This document shows positions 33,682 to 45,653 of a stretch of 64,000 nt of DNA, in pieces. The notes below the pieces were generated by a model that was not told the origin of the DNA, did not search any database, and saw nothing but the letters and a program-made list of their open reading frames with translations. The DNA is taken from the NCBI RefSeq assembly GCF_029227915.1, contig NC_079886.1:27878501-27942500 (forward strand), read 5' to 3'. A program made the position numbers and the translations under genes. This DNA comes from Hydractinia symbiolongicarpus (lineage: Eukaryota > Cnidaria > Hydrozoa > Anthoathecata > Hydractiniidae). Position 1 is the stretch's first letter. Each line of letters starts with the position of its first letter.

Positions 33682-35305
33682 AACGATTCTTTAAATCATT
33701 TTTCCACCACTAAAACGCATAAGACTTGTAGTTTTCAAAAATGATTTCATTTTTGATGAGACGCTGAATAAAAGGAGTTTAATCGCCGGCAAACAAAAAC
33801 CCGGGAGTTCCCGTAAATCCCGGGCTTGACCCGTATAGTCGAATGTATAGAAAGAAAGTACCCAGGGAGTAAACTCATTTCCCGAACGATTTTTTAAATT
33901 ATTTTTTTACCACTAAGACGCATGAGACTTGTAGTTTTCAAAAATGATTTCATTTTTGATGAGACGCTGAATAAAAGGAGTTTAATCGCCGGCAAACGAA
34001 AACCCGCGCTTTGCCGTATATCCCGGACTCGGCCCGTATAGTCGAATGTATACAAAGAAAGTACCCAGGGAGTAAACTCATTTTCCGAACGATTTTTTAA
34101 ATTATTTTTTCACCACTAAAACGCATGAGACTTGTAGTTTTCAAAAATGATTTCATTTTTGATGAGACGCTGAATAAAAAGAGTTTAATCGCCGGCAAAC
34201 GAAAACCCGGGAGTTCCCGTAAATCCCGGGCTTGACCCGTATAGTCGAATGTATAGAAAGAAAGTACCCAGGGAGTAAACTCATTTTCCGAACGATTTTT
34301 TAAATTATTTTTTCACCACTAAAACGCATGAGACTTGTAGTTTTCAAAAATGATTTCATTTTTGATGAGACGCTGAATAAAAAGAGTTTAATCGCCGGCA
34401 AACGAAAACCCGGGAGTTCTCGTAAATCCCGGGCTTGACCCGTATAGTCGAATGTATAGAAAGAAAGTACCCAGGGAGTAAACTCATTTCCCGAACGATT
34501 TTTTAAATTATTTTTTTACCACTAAGACGCATGAGACTTGTAGTTTTCAAAAATGATTTCATTTTTGATGAGACGCTGAATAAAAGGAGTTTAATCGCCG
34601 GCAAACGAAAACCCGCGCTTTGCCGAATATCCCGGACTCGGCCCGTATAGTCGAATGTATACAAAGAAAGTACCCAGGGAGTAAACTCATTTTCCGAACG
34701 ATTTTTTAAATTATTTTTTCACCACTAAAACGCATGAGACTTGTAGTTTTCAAAAATGATTTCATTTTTGATGAGACGTTGAATAAAAAGAGTTTAATCG
34801 CCGGCAAACGAAAACCCGGGAGTTCCCGTAAATCCCGGGCTTGACCCGTATAGTCGAATGTATAGAAAGAAAGTACCCAGGGAGTAAACTCATTTCCCGA
34901 ACGATTTTTTAAATTATTTTTTTACCACTAAGACGCATGAGACTTGTAGTTTTCAAAAATGATTTCATTTTTGATGAGACGCTGAATAAAAGGAGTTTAA
35001 TCGCCGGCAAACGAAAACCCGCGATTTCCCGTAAATCCCGGACTCGGCCCGTATAGTCAAAAGTATACAAAGAAAGTACCCAGGGAGTAAACTCATTTCC
35101 CGAACGATTTTTTAAATTATTTTTTTACCACTAAGACGCATGAGACTTGTAGTTTTCAAAAACGATTTCATTCTTGATGAGACGCTGAATAAAAGGAGTT
35201 TAATCTCCGGCAAACGAAAACCCGCGATTTCCCGTAAATCCCAGACTCGGCCCTTATAGTCAAATGTATACAAAGAAAGTACGCAGGGAGTAAACTCATT
35301 TCCCG
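33682..35305 (+). repeat. Third partial copy of the k', f, g, e, f', e3, c, h cassette
   Basis: Eight monomers match 28,612-30,234 at offsets of 5,070-5,071 bp. The e3 marker GAGACGTTGAAT is present. The h monomer has CCCTTATAGTC, one base different from the CCCTTAGAGTC of the copies at 30 and 32 kb. This looks like an intermediate state of that variant. Confidence 0.82.
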
Positions 35306-35507
35306 AACGATTCTTTAAATTATTTTTCACCACTAAAACGCATGAGACTTGTAGTTTTCAAATATGATTTCATTTTTGATGAAACGCTGAATAAAAGGAG
35401 TTTAATCGCCGGCAAACGAAAACCCGCGATTTCCCGTAAATCCCGGACTCGGCCCGTATAGTCAAAAGTATACAAAGAAAGTACCCAGGGAGTAAACTCA
35501 TTTCCCG

Positions 35508-37132
35508 AACGATTCTTTAAATTATTTTTTCACCACTAAAACGCATGAGTCTTGTAGTTTTCAAAAATGATTTCATTTTTGATGAGACGCTGAATAAAAG
35601 AAGTTTAATCGCCGGCAAACGAAAACCCGCGATTTACCCTAAATCCCGGAACCGGCCGGTATAGTCGAATGTATACAAAGAAAGTACGCAGGGAATAAAC
35701 TCATTTCCCGAACGATTCTTTAAATTATTTTTTCACCACTAAAACGCATGAGTCTTGTAGTTTTCAAAAATGATTTCATTTTTGATGAGACGCTGAATAA
35801 AAGAAATTTAATCGCCGGCAAACGAAAACCCGCGATTTCCCGTAAATCCCGGGCTTGGCCCGTATAGTCGAATGTATACAAAGAAAGTACCCAGGGAGTA
35901 AACTCATTTCTCGAACGATTTTTTAAATTATTTTTTTACCACTAAGACGCATGAGACTTGTAGTTTTCAAAAATGATTTCATTTTTGATGAGACGCTGAA
36001 TAAAAGGAGTTTAATCGCCGGCAAAGGAAAACCCGCGATTTCCCGTAAATCCCGGACTCGGCCCGTATAGTCAAAAGTATACAAAGAAAGTACCCAGGGA
36101 GTAAACTCATTTCCCGAACGATTCTTTAAATTATTCTTTTACCACTAAAACGCATGAGACTTATAGTTTTCAAAACTGATTTCATTTTTGATGAGACGCT
36201 GAATAAAAGGAGTTTAATCGCCGGCAAACGAAAACCCGCGCTTTCCCGTATATCCCGGACTCGGCCCGTATAGTCGAATGTATACAAAGAAAGTACCAAG
36301 GGAGTAAACTCATTTTCCGAACGATTTTTTAAATTATTTTTTCACCACTAAAACGCATGAGACTTGTAGTTTTCAAAAATGATTTCATTTTTGATGAGAC
36401 GGTGAATAAAAAGAGTTTAATCGCCGGCAAACGAAAACCCGGGAGTTCTCGTAAATCCCGGGCTTGACCCGTATAGTCGAATGTATAGTAAGAAAGTACC
36501 CAGGGAGTAAACTCATTTCCCGAACGATTTTTTAAATTATTTTTTTACCACTAAGACGCAGGAGACTTGTAGTTTTCAAAAATAATTTCATTTTTGATGA
36601 GACGCTGAATAAAAGGAGTTTAATCGCCGGCAAACGAAAACCCGCGCTTTGCCGTATATCCCGGACTCGGCCCGTATAGTCGAATGTATACAAAGAAAGT
36701 ACCCAGGGAGTAAACTCATTTTCCGAACGATTTTTTAAATTATTTTTTCACCACTAAAACGCATGAGACTTGTAGTTTTTCAAAAATGATTTCATTTTTG
36801 ATGAGACGCTGAATAAAAAGAGTTTAATCGCCGGCAAACGAAAACCCGGGAGTTCCCGTAAATCCCGGGCTTGACCCGTATAGTCGTATGTATAGAAAGA
36901 AAGTACCCAGGGAGTAAACTCATTTTCCGAACGATTTTTTAAATTATTTTTTCACCACTAAAACGCATGAGACTTGTAGTTTTCAAAAATGATTTCATTT
37001 TTGATGAGACGCTGAATAAAAAGAGTTTAATCGCCGGCAAACGAAAACCTGGGAGTTCTCGTAAATCCCGGGCTTGACCCGTATAGTCGAATGTATAGAA
37101 AGAAAGTACCCAGGGAGTAAACTCATTTCCCG
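35508..37132 (+). repeat. Bridge resembling one a-g HOR
   Basis: The order is b/a hybrid, b, c, d, e, f, g, e. It resembles one unit of the a-g HOR but is more diverged, with several private changes: GAGACGGTG in e, GCAGGAGAC in f and an extra T in TAGTTTTTCAAAAATG of g, making that monomer 204 bp (36,726-36,929). It may be an old, unamplified HOR copy. Confidence 0.82.
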
Positions 37133-38959
37133 AACGATTTTTTAAATTATTTTTTTACCACTAAGACGCATGAGACTTGTATTTTTCAAAAATGATTTCA
37201 TTTTTGATGAGACGCTGAATAAAAGGAGTTTAATCGCCGGCAAACGAAAACCCGCGCTTTGCCGAATATCCCGGACTCGGCCCGTATAGTCGAATGTATA
37301 CAAAGAAAGTACCCAGGGAGTAAACTCATTTCCCGAACGATTTTTTAAATTATTTTTTTACCACTAAGACGCATGAGACTTGTAGTTTTCAAATATGATT
37401 TCATTTTTGATGAGACGCTGAATAAAAGGAGTTTAATCGCCGGCAAACGAAAACCCGCGATTTCCCGTAAATCCCGGACTCGGCCCGTATAGTCAAAAGT
37501 ATACAAAGAAAGTACCCAGGGAGTAAACTCATTTCCCGAACGAATCTTTAAATCATTTTTCCACCACTAAAACGCATAAGACTTGTAGTTTTCAAAAATG
37601 ATTTCATTTTTGATGAGACGCTGAATAAAAGGAGTTTAATCGCCGGCAAACAAAAACCCGGGAGTTCCCGTAAATCCCGGGCTTGACCCGTATAGTCAAA
37701 AGTATACAAAGAAAGTGCTCAGGGAGTAAACTCATTTCCCGAACGATTCTTTAAATCATTTTTCCACCACTAAAACGCATAAGACTTGTAGTTTTGAAAA
37801 CTGATTTCATTTTTGATGAGACGCTGAATAAAAAGAGTTTAATCGCCGGCAAACGAAAACCCGGGAGTTCTCGTAAATCCCGGGCTTGACCCGTATAGTC
37901 GAATGTATAGAAAGAAAGTACCCAGGGAGTAAACTCATTTCCCGAACGATTTTTTAAATTATTTTTTTACCACTAAGACGCATGAGACTAGTAGTTTTCA
38001 AAAATGATTTCATTTTTGATGAGACGCTGAATAAAAGGAGTTTAATCGCCGGCAAACGAAAACCCGCGCTTTGCTGTATATCCCGGACTCGGCCCGTATA
38101 GTTGAATGTATACAAAGAAAGTACCCAGGGAGTAAACTCATTTTCCGAACGATTTTTTAAATTATTTTTTCACCACTAAAACGCATGAGACTTGTAGTTT
38201 TCAAAAATGATTTCATTTTTGATGAGACGCTGAATAAAAAGAGTTTAATCGCCGGCAAACGAAAACCCGGGAGTTCTCGTAAATCCCGGGCTTGACCCGT
38301 ATAGTCGAATGTATAGAAAGAAAATACCCAGGGAGTAAACTCATTTCCCGAACGATTTTTTAAATTATTTTTTTACCACTAAGACGCATGAGACTTGTAG
38401 TTTTCAAAAATGATTTCATTTTTGATGAGACGCTGAATAAAAGGAGTTTAATCGCCGGCAAACGAAAACCCGCGCTTTGCCGAATATCCAGGACTCGGCC
38501 CGTATAGTTGAACGTATACAAAGAAATTACCCAGGGAGTAAACTCATTTTCCGAACGATTTTTTAAATTATTTTTTCACCACTAAAACGCATGAGACTTG
38601 TAGTTTTCAAAAATGATTTCATTTTTGATGAGACGCTGAATAAAAAGAGTTTAATCGCCGGCAAACGAAAACCCGGGAGTTCCCGTAAATCCCGGGCTTG
38701 ACCCGTGTAGTCGAATGTATAGAAAGAAAGTACCCAGGGAGTAAACTCATTTCCCGAACGATTTTTTAAATTATTTTTTTACCACTAAGACGCATGAGAC
38801 TTGTAGTATTCAAAAATGATTTCATTTTTGATGAGACGCTGAATAAAAGGAGTTTAATCGCCGGCAAACGAAAACCCGCGATTTCCCGTAAATCCCGGAC
38901 TCGGCCCGTATAGTCAAAAGTATACAAAGAAAGTACCCAGGGAGTAAACTCATTTCCCG
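37133..38959 (+). repeat. 1,827-bp nine-monomer repeat, copy 1
   Basis: The order is f', j, k-like, a/e hybrid, f, e, f', g, c. Private variants are TTGTATTTTTC, CGAATCTTTAAATC, GTGCTCAGGG, GACTAGTAG, TTTGCTGTATATCC, AAAATACCCAG, ATATCCAGGACTCGG, GTTGAACGTATAC, AAATTACCC, CCCGTGTAGTC and TAGTATTC. All recur exactly 1,827 bp downstream. The window holds only these two copies. Confidence 0.95.
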
Positions 38960-40786
38960 AACGATTTTTTAAATTATTTTTTTACCACTAAGACGCATGA
39001 GACTTGTATTTTTCAAAAATGATTTCATTTTTGATGAGACGCTGAATAAAAGGAGTTTAATCGCCGGCAAACGAAAACCCGCGCTTTGCCGAATATCCCG
39101 GACTCGGCCCGTATAGTCGAATGTATACAAAGAAAGTACCCAGGGAGTAAACTCATTTCCCGAACGATTTTTTAAATTATTTTTTTACCACTAAGACGCA
39201 TGAGACTTGTAGTTTTCAAATATGATTTCATTTTTGATGAGACGCTGAATAAAAGGAGTTTAATCGCCGGCAAACGAAAACCCGCGATTTCCCGTAAATC
39301 CCGGACTCGGCCCGTATAGTCAAAAGTATACAAAGAAAGTACCCAGGGAGTAAACTCATTTCCCGAACGAATCTTTAAATCATTTTTCCACCACTAAAAC
39401 GCATAAGACTTGTAGTTTTCAAAAATGATTTCATTTTTGATGAGACGCTGAATAAAAGGAGTTTAATCGCCGGCAAACAAAAACCCGGGAGTTCCCGTAA
39501 ATCCCGGGCTTGACCCGTATAGTCAAAAGTATACAAAGAAAGTGCTCAGGGAGTAAACTCATTTCCCGAACGATTCTTTAAATCATTTTTCCACCACTAA
39601 AACGCATAAGACTTGTAGTTTTGAAAACTGATTTCATTTTTGATGAGACGCTGAATAAAAAGAGTTTAATCGCCGGCAAACGAAAACCCGGGAGTTCTCG
39701 TAAATCCCGGGCTTGACCCGTATAGTCGAATGTATAGAAAGAAAGTACCCAGGGAGTAAACTCATTTCCCGAACGATTTTTTAAATTATTTTTTTACCAC
39801 TAAGACGCATGAGACTAGTAGTTTTCAAAAATGATTTCATTTTTGATGAGACGCTGAATAAAAGGAGTTTAATCGCCGGCAAACGAAAACCCGCGCTTTG
39901 CTGTATATCCCGGACTCGGCCCGTATAGTTGAATGTATACAAAGAAAGTACCCAGGGAGTAAACTCATTTTCCGAACGATTTTTTAAATTATTTTTTCAC
40001 CACTAAAACGCATGAGACTTGTAGTTTTCAAAAATGATTTCATTTTTGATGAGACGCTGAATAAAAAGAGTTTAATCGCCGGCAAACGAAAACCCGGGAG
40101 TTCTCGTAAATCCCGGGCTTGACCCGTATAGTCGAATGTATAGAAAGAAAATACCCAGGGAGTAAACTCATTTCCCGAACGATTTTTTAAATTATTTTTT
40201 TACCACTAAGACGCATGAGACTTGTAGTTTTCAAAAATGATTTCATTTTTGATGAGACGCTGAATAAAAGGAGTTTAATCGCCGGCAAACGAAAACCCGC
40301 GCTTTGCCGAATATCCAGGACTCGGCCCGTATAGTTGAACGTATACAAAGAAATTACCCAGGGAGTAAACTCATTTTCCGAACGATTTTTTAAATTATTT
40401 TTTCACCACTAAAACGCATGAGACTTGTAGTTTTCAAAAATGATTTCATTTTTGATGAGACGCTGAATAAAAAGAGTTTAATCGCCGGCAAACGAAAACC
40501 CGGGAGTTCCCGTAAATCCCGGGCTTGACCCGTGTAGTCGAATGTATAGAAAGAAAGTACCCAGGGAGTAAACTCATTTCCCGAACGATTTTTTAAATTA
40601 TTTTTTTACCACTAAGACGCATGAGACTTGTAGTATTCAAAAATGATTTCATTTTTGATGAGACGCTGAATAAAAGGAGTTTAATCGCCGGCAAACGAAA
40701 ACCCGCGATTTCCCGTAAATCCCGGACTCGGCCCGTATAGTCAAAAGTATACAAAGAAAGTACCCAGGGAGTAAACTCATTTCCCG
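38960..40786 (+). repeat. 1,827-bp nine-monomer repeat, copy 2
   Basis: This is the adjacent tandem copy of 37,133-38,959. All eleven private variants I compared are shared at constant offset and no differing site was noticed. It is followed directly by an h monomer at 40,787. The near identity makes it one of the youngest events in the window, or an assembly duplication. Confidence 0.95.
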
Positions 40787-42408
40787 AACGATTTTTTAAA
40801 TTATTTTTTTACCACTAAGACGCATGAGACTTGTAGTTTTCAAAAACGATTTCATTCTTGATGAGACGCTGAATAAAAGGAGTTTAATCTCCGGCAAACG
40901 AAAACCCGCGATTTCCCGTAAATCCCAGACTCGGCCCGTATAGTCAAATGTATACAAAGAAAGTACGCAGGGAGTAAACTCATTTCCCGAACGATTCTTT
41001 AAATTATTTTTCACCACTAAAACGCATGAGACTTGTAGTTTTCAAAAATAATTTCATTTTTGATGAGTCGCTGAATAAAAGAAGTTTAATCGCCGGCAAA
41101 CGAAAACCCTCGATTTCCCGTAATTCCCGTGCTTGGCCCGTATAGTCGAATGTATACAAAGAAAGTACCCAGGGAGTAAACTTATTTCCCGAACGATTTT
41201 TTAAATTATTTTTTTACCACTAAGACGCATGAGACTTGTAGTTTTCAAATATGATTTCATTTTTGATGAGACGCTGAATAAAAGGAGTTTAATCGCCGGC
41301 AAACGAAAACCCGCGATTTCCCGTAAATCCCGGACTCGGCCCGTATAGTCAAAAGTATACCAAGAAAGTACCCAGGGAGTAAACTCATTTCCCGAACGAT
41401 TCTTTAAATCATTTTTCCACCACTAAAACGCATAAGACTTGTAGTTTTCAAAAATGATTTCATTTTTGATGAGACGCTGAATAAAAGGAGTTTAATCGCC
41501 GGCAAACAAAAACCCGGGAGTTCCCGTAAATCCCGGGCTTGACCCGTATAGTCGAATGTATAGAAAGAAAGTAAACTGGGAGTAAACTCATTTCCCGAAC
41601 GATTTTTTAAATTCATTTTTTACCACTAAATCGCATAAGACTTGTAGTTTTCAAAAACGATTTCATTCTTGATGAGACGCTGAATAAAAGGAGTTTAATC
41701 TCCGGCAAACGAAAACCCGCGATTTCCCGTAAATCCCAGACTCGGCCCGTATAGTCAAATGTATACAAAGAAAGTACCCAGGGAGTAAACTCATTTCCCG
41801 AACGATTTTTTAAATTATTTTTTTACCACTAAGACGCATGAGACTGGTAGTTTTCAAATATGATTTCATTTTTGATGAGACGCTGAATAAAAGGAGTTTA
41901 ATCGCCGGCAAACGAAAACCCTCGATTTCCCGTAAATCCCGGACTCTGCCCGTATAGTCAAAAGTATACAAAGAAAGTACCCAGGGAGTAAACTCATTTC
42001 CCGAACGATTCTTTAAATCATTTTTCCACCACTAAAACGCATAAGACTTGTAGTTTTCAAAACTGATTTCATTTTTGATGAGACGATGAATAAAAGGAGT
42101 TTAATCGCCGGCAAACGAAAACCCGCGATTTCCCGTAAATCCCGGGCTTGGCCTGTATAGTCGAATGTATACAAAGAAAGTACCCAGGGAGTAAACTCAT
42201 TTCCCGAACGATTTTTAAATTATTTTTTTACCACTAAGACGCATGAGACTTGTAGTTTTGAAAACTGATTTCATTTTTGATGAGACGATGAATAAAAGGA
42301 GTTTAATCTCCGGCAAACGAAAACCCGCGATTTCCCGTAAATCCCGGACTCTGCCCGTATAGTCAAAAGTATACAAAGAAAGTACCCAGGGAGTAAACTC
42401 ATTTCCCG
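40787..42408 (+). repeat. Bridge: h, i, j, k, h2, j and a/j hybrids
   Basis: The first five monomers repeat the h-i-j-k-h2 order found at 12,180 and 24,354. The h2 monomer (41,598) ends with the common CCCAGGGAG tail in place of ACGCAGGGAG. The monomer at 41,801 has GACTGGTAG and GGACTCTGCC. Those at 42,004 and 42,207 are mosaics of a, b and j features. No amplified unit is visible here. Confidence 0.82.
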
Positions 42409-44842
42409 AACGATTCTTTAAATCATTTTTCCACCACTAAAACGCATAAGACTTGTAGTTTTGAAAACTGATTTCATTTTTGATGAGACGATGAATAAAA
42501 GGAGTTTAATCTCCGGCAAACGAAAACCCGCGATTTACCCTAAATCCCGGAACCGGCCGGTATAGTCGAATGTATACAAAGAAAGTACGAAGGGAATAAA
42601 CTCATTTCCCGAACGATTCTTTAAATTATATTTTCACCACTAAAACGCATGAGTCTTGTAGTTTTCAAAAATGATTTCATTTTTGATGAGACGCTGAATA
42701 AAAGAAGTTTAATCGCCGGCAAACGAAAACCCGCGATTTCCCGTAAATCCCGGGCTTGGCCGGTATAGTCGAATGTATACAAAGAAAGTACCCAGGGAGT
42801 AAACTCATTTCCCGAACGATTTTTTAAATTGTTTTTTTACCACTAAGACGCATGAGACTTGTAGTTTTCAAAAATGATTTCATTTTTGATGAGACACTGA
42901 ATAAAAGGAGTTTAATCGCCGGCAAACAAAAACCCGGGAGTTCCCGTAAATCCTGGGCTTGACCCGTATAGTCGAATGTATAGAAAGAAAGTAAACTGGG
43001 AGTAAACTCATTTCCCGAACGATTTTTTAAATTAATTTTTTACCACTAAATCGCATAAGACTTGTAGTTTTCAAAAACGATTTCATTCTTGATGAGACGC
43101 TGAATAAAAGGAGTTTAATCTCCGGCAAACGAAAACCCGCGATTTCCCGTAAATCCCAGACTCGGCCCGTATAGTCAAATGTATACAAAGAAAGTACGCA
43201 GGGAGTAAACTCATTTCCCGAACGATTATTTAAATTATTTTTCACCACTAAAACGCATGAGACTTGTAGTTTTCAAAAATGATTTCATTTTTGATGAGAC
43301 GCTGAATAAAAGAAGTTTAATCGCCGGCAAACGAAAACCCGCGATTTCCCGTAAATCCCGGGCTTGGCCCGTATAGTCGAATGTATACAAAGAAAGTACC
43401 CAGGGAGTAAACTCATTTCCCGAACGATTTTTTAAATTGTTTTTTTACCACTAAGACGCATGAGACTTGTAGTTTTCAAAAATGATTTCATTTTTGATGA
43501 GACACTGAATAAAAGGAGTTTAATCGCCGGCAAACAAAAACCCGGGAGTTCCCGTAAATCCTGGGCTTGACCCGTATAGTCGAATGTATAGAAAGAAAGT
43601 AAACTGGGAGTAAACTCATTTCCCGAACGATTTTTTAAATTAATTTTTTACCACTAAATCGCATAAGACTTGTAGTTTTCAAAAACGATTTCATTCTTGA
43701 TGAGACGCTGAATAAAAGGAGTTTAATCTCCGGCAAACGAAAACCCGCGATTTCCCGTAAATCCCAGACTCGGCCCGTATAGTCAAATGTATACAAAGAA
43801 AGTACGCAGGGAGTAAACTCATTTCCCGAACGATTCTTTAAATCATTTTTCCACCACTAAAACGCATAAGACTTGTAGTTTTGAAAACTGATTTCATTTT
43901 TGATGAGACGATGAATAAAAGGAGTTTAATCTCCGGCAAACGAAAACCCGCGATTTACCCTAAATCCCGGAACCGGCCGGTATAGTCGAATGTATACAAA
44001 GAAAGTACGAAGGGAATAAACTCATTTCCCGAACGATTCTTTAAATTATATTTTCACCACTAAAACGCATGAGTCTTGTAGTTTTCAAAAATGATTTCAT
44101 TTTTGATGAGACGCTGAATAAAAGAAGTTTAATCGCCGGCAAACGAAAACCCGCGATTTCCCGTAAATCCCGGGCTTGGCCGGTATAGTCGAATGTATAC
44201 AAAGAAAGTACCCAGGGAGTAAACTCATTTCCCGAACGATTTTTTAAATTGTTTTTTTACCACTAAGACGCATGAGACTTGTAGTTTTCAAAAATGATTT
44301 CATTTTTGATGAGACACTGAATAAAAGGAGTTTAATCGCCGGCAAACAAAAACCCGGGAGTTCCCGTAAATCCTGGGCTTGACCCGTATAGTCGAATGTA
44401 TAGAAAGAAAGTAAACTGGGAGTAAACTCATTTCCCGAACGATTTTTTAAATTAATTTTTTACCACTAAATCGCATAAGACTTGTAGTTTTCAAAAACGA
44501 TTTCATTCTTGATGAGACGCTGAATAAAAGGAGTTTAATCTCCGGCAAACGAAAACCCGCGATTTCCCGTAAATCCCAGACTCGGCCCGTATAGTCAAAT
44601 GTATACAAAGAAAGTACGCAGGGAGTAAACTCATTTCCCGAACGATTATTTAAATTATTTTTCACCACTAAAACGCATGAGACTTGTAGTTTTCAAAAAT
44701 GATTTCATTTTTGATGAGACGCTGAATAAAAGAAGTTTAATCGCCGGCAAACGAAAACCCGCGATTTCCCGTAAATCCCGGGCTTGGCCCGTATAGTCGA
44801 ATGTATACAAAGAAAGTACCCAGGGAGTAAACTCATTTCCCG
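42409..44842 (+). repeat. Nested 1,420-bp and 608-bp repeats
   Basis: The order is a, b, c/k, h3, i/b, c/k, h3, then a, b, c/k, h3, i/b. The marker TTAAATTGTTTTTTTACC of c/k occurs with its G at 42,831, 43,439 and 44,251. The first two lie 608 bp apart (three monomers, one of 202 bp) and the first and third 1,420 bp apart (seven monomers). Other shared variants are GAGACACTG, ATCCTGGGC, ACGAAGGGAATAAAC and CGATTATTTAAATT. Confidence 0.9.
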
Positions 44843-45653
44843 AACGATTTTTTAAATTATTTTTTTACCACTAAGACGCATGAGACTTGTAGTTTTCAAA
44901 TATGATTTCATTTTTGATGAGACGCTGAATAAAAGAAGTTTAATCGCCGGCAAACGAAAACCCGCGATTTCCCGTAAATCCCGGACTCGGCCCGTATAGT
45001 CAAAAGTATACAAAGAAAGTACCCAGGGAGTAAACTCATTTCCCGAACGATTCTTTAAATCATTTTTCCACCACTAAAACGCATAAGACTTGTAGTTTTC
45101 AAAACTGATTTCATTTTTGATGAGAAGATGAATAAAAGGAGTTTAATCTCCGGCAAACGAAAACCCGCGATTTACCCTAAATCCCGGAACCGGCCGGTAT
45201 AGTCGAATGTAAACAAAGAAAGTACGCAGGGAATAAACTCATTTCCCGAACGATTCTTTAAATTATATTTTCACCACTAAAACGCATGAGTGTTGTAGTT
45301 TTCAAAAATGATTTCATTTTTGATGAGACGCTGAATAAAAGAAGTTTAATCGCCGACAAACGAAAACCCGCGATTTCCCGTAAATCCCGGGCTTGGCCTG
45401 TATAGTCGAATGTATACAAAGAAAGTACCCAGGGAGTAAACTCATTTCCCGAACGATTTTTAAATTATTTTTTTACCACTAAGACGCATGAGACTTGTAG
45501 TTTTCAAATATGATTTCATTTTTGATGAGACGCTGAATAAAAGAAGTTTAATCGCCGGCAAACGAAAACCCGCGATTTCCCGTAATTCCCGGGCTTGGCC
45601 CGTATAGTCGAATGTATACAAAGAAAGTACCCAGGGAGTAAACTCATTTCCCG
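44843..45653 (+). repeat. Bridge: j, a', b', j'
   Basis: Four monomers (811 bp) have the same a'-b'-j' order as 4,873-5,480, including GAGAAGATG in a' and GAGTGTTG in b'. Private changes are GAATGTAAACAAAG in a' and GCCGACAAAC in b'. The 40-kb separation from the first instance shows that this submotif is old or was moved by a long-range exchange. Confidence 0.84.

Larger units (their letters stand above)
24151..35507 (+). repeat. h/k satellite block 2
   Basis: This block starts with c', h, i, j, k, h2 as in 11,977-13,193. It then has an extra h/i hybrid and i3 monomer (25,368-25,771) before k, h2, i2, b, c, e, f and g' repeat the pattern seen at 16,440. From 28,004 a cassette of c'', h, i/j, k', f, g, e, f', e3, c, h, i, j, k' is followed by a shortened copy from 30,843 and part of a third from 33,682. 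No non-satellite sequence interrupts it. Confidence 0.88.

Noticed and set aside
37133-40786. Treating the identical 9-mer copies as certain assembly error
   Set aside because: Recent tandem duplication in satellites gives the same picture, and copies of the 12-mer and 14-mer show normal flanking structure. Read depth is needed to decide, so it is listed as a finding.
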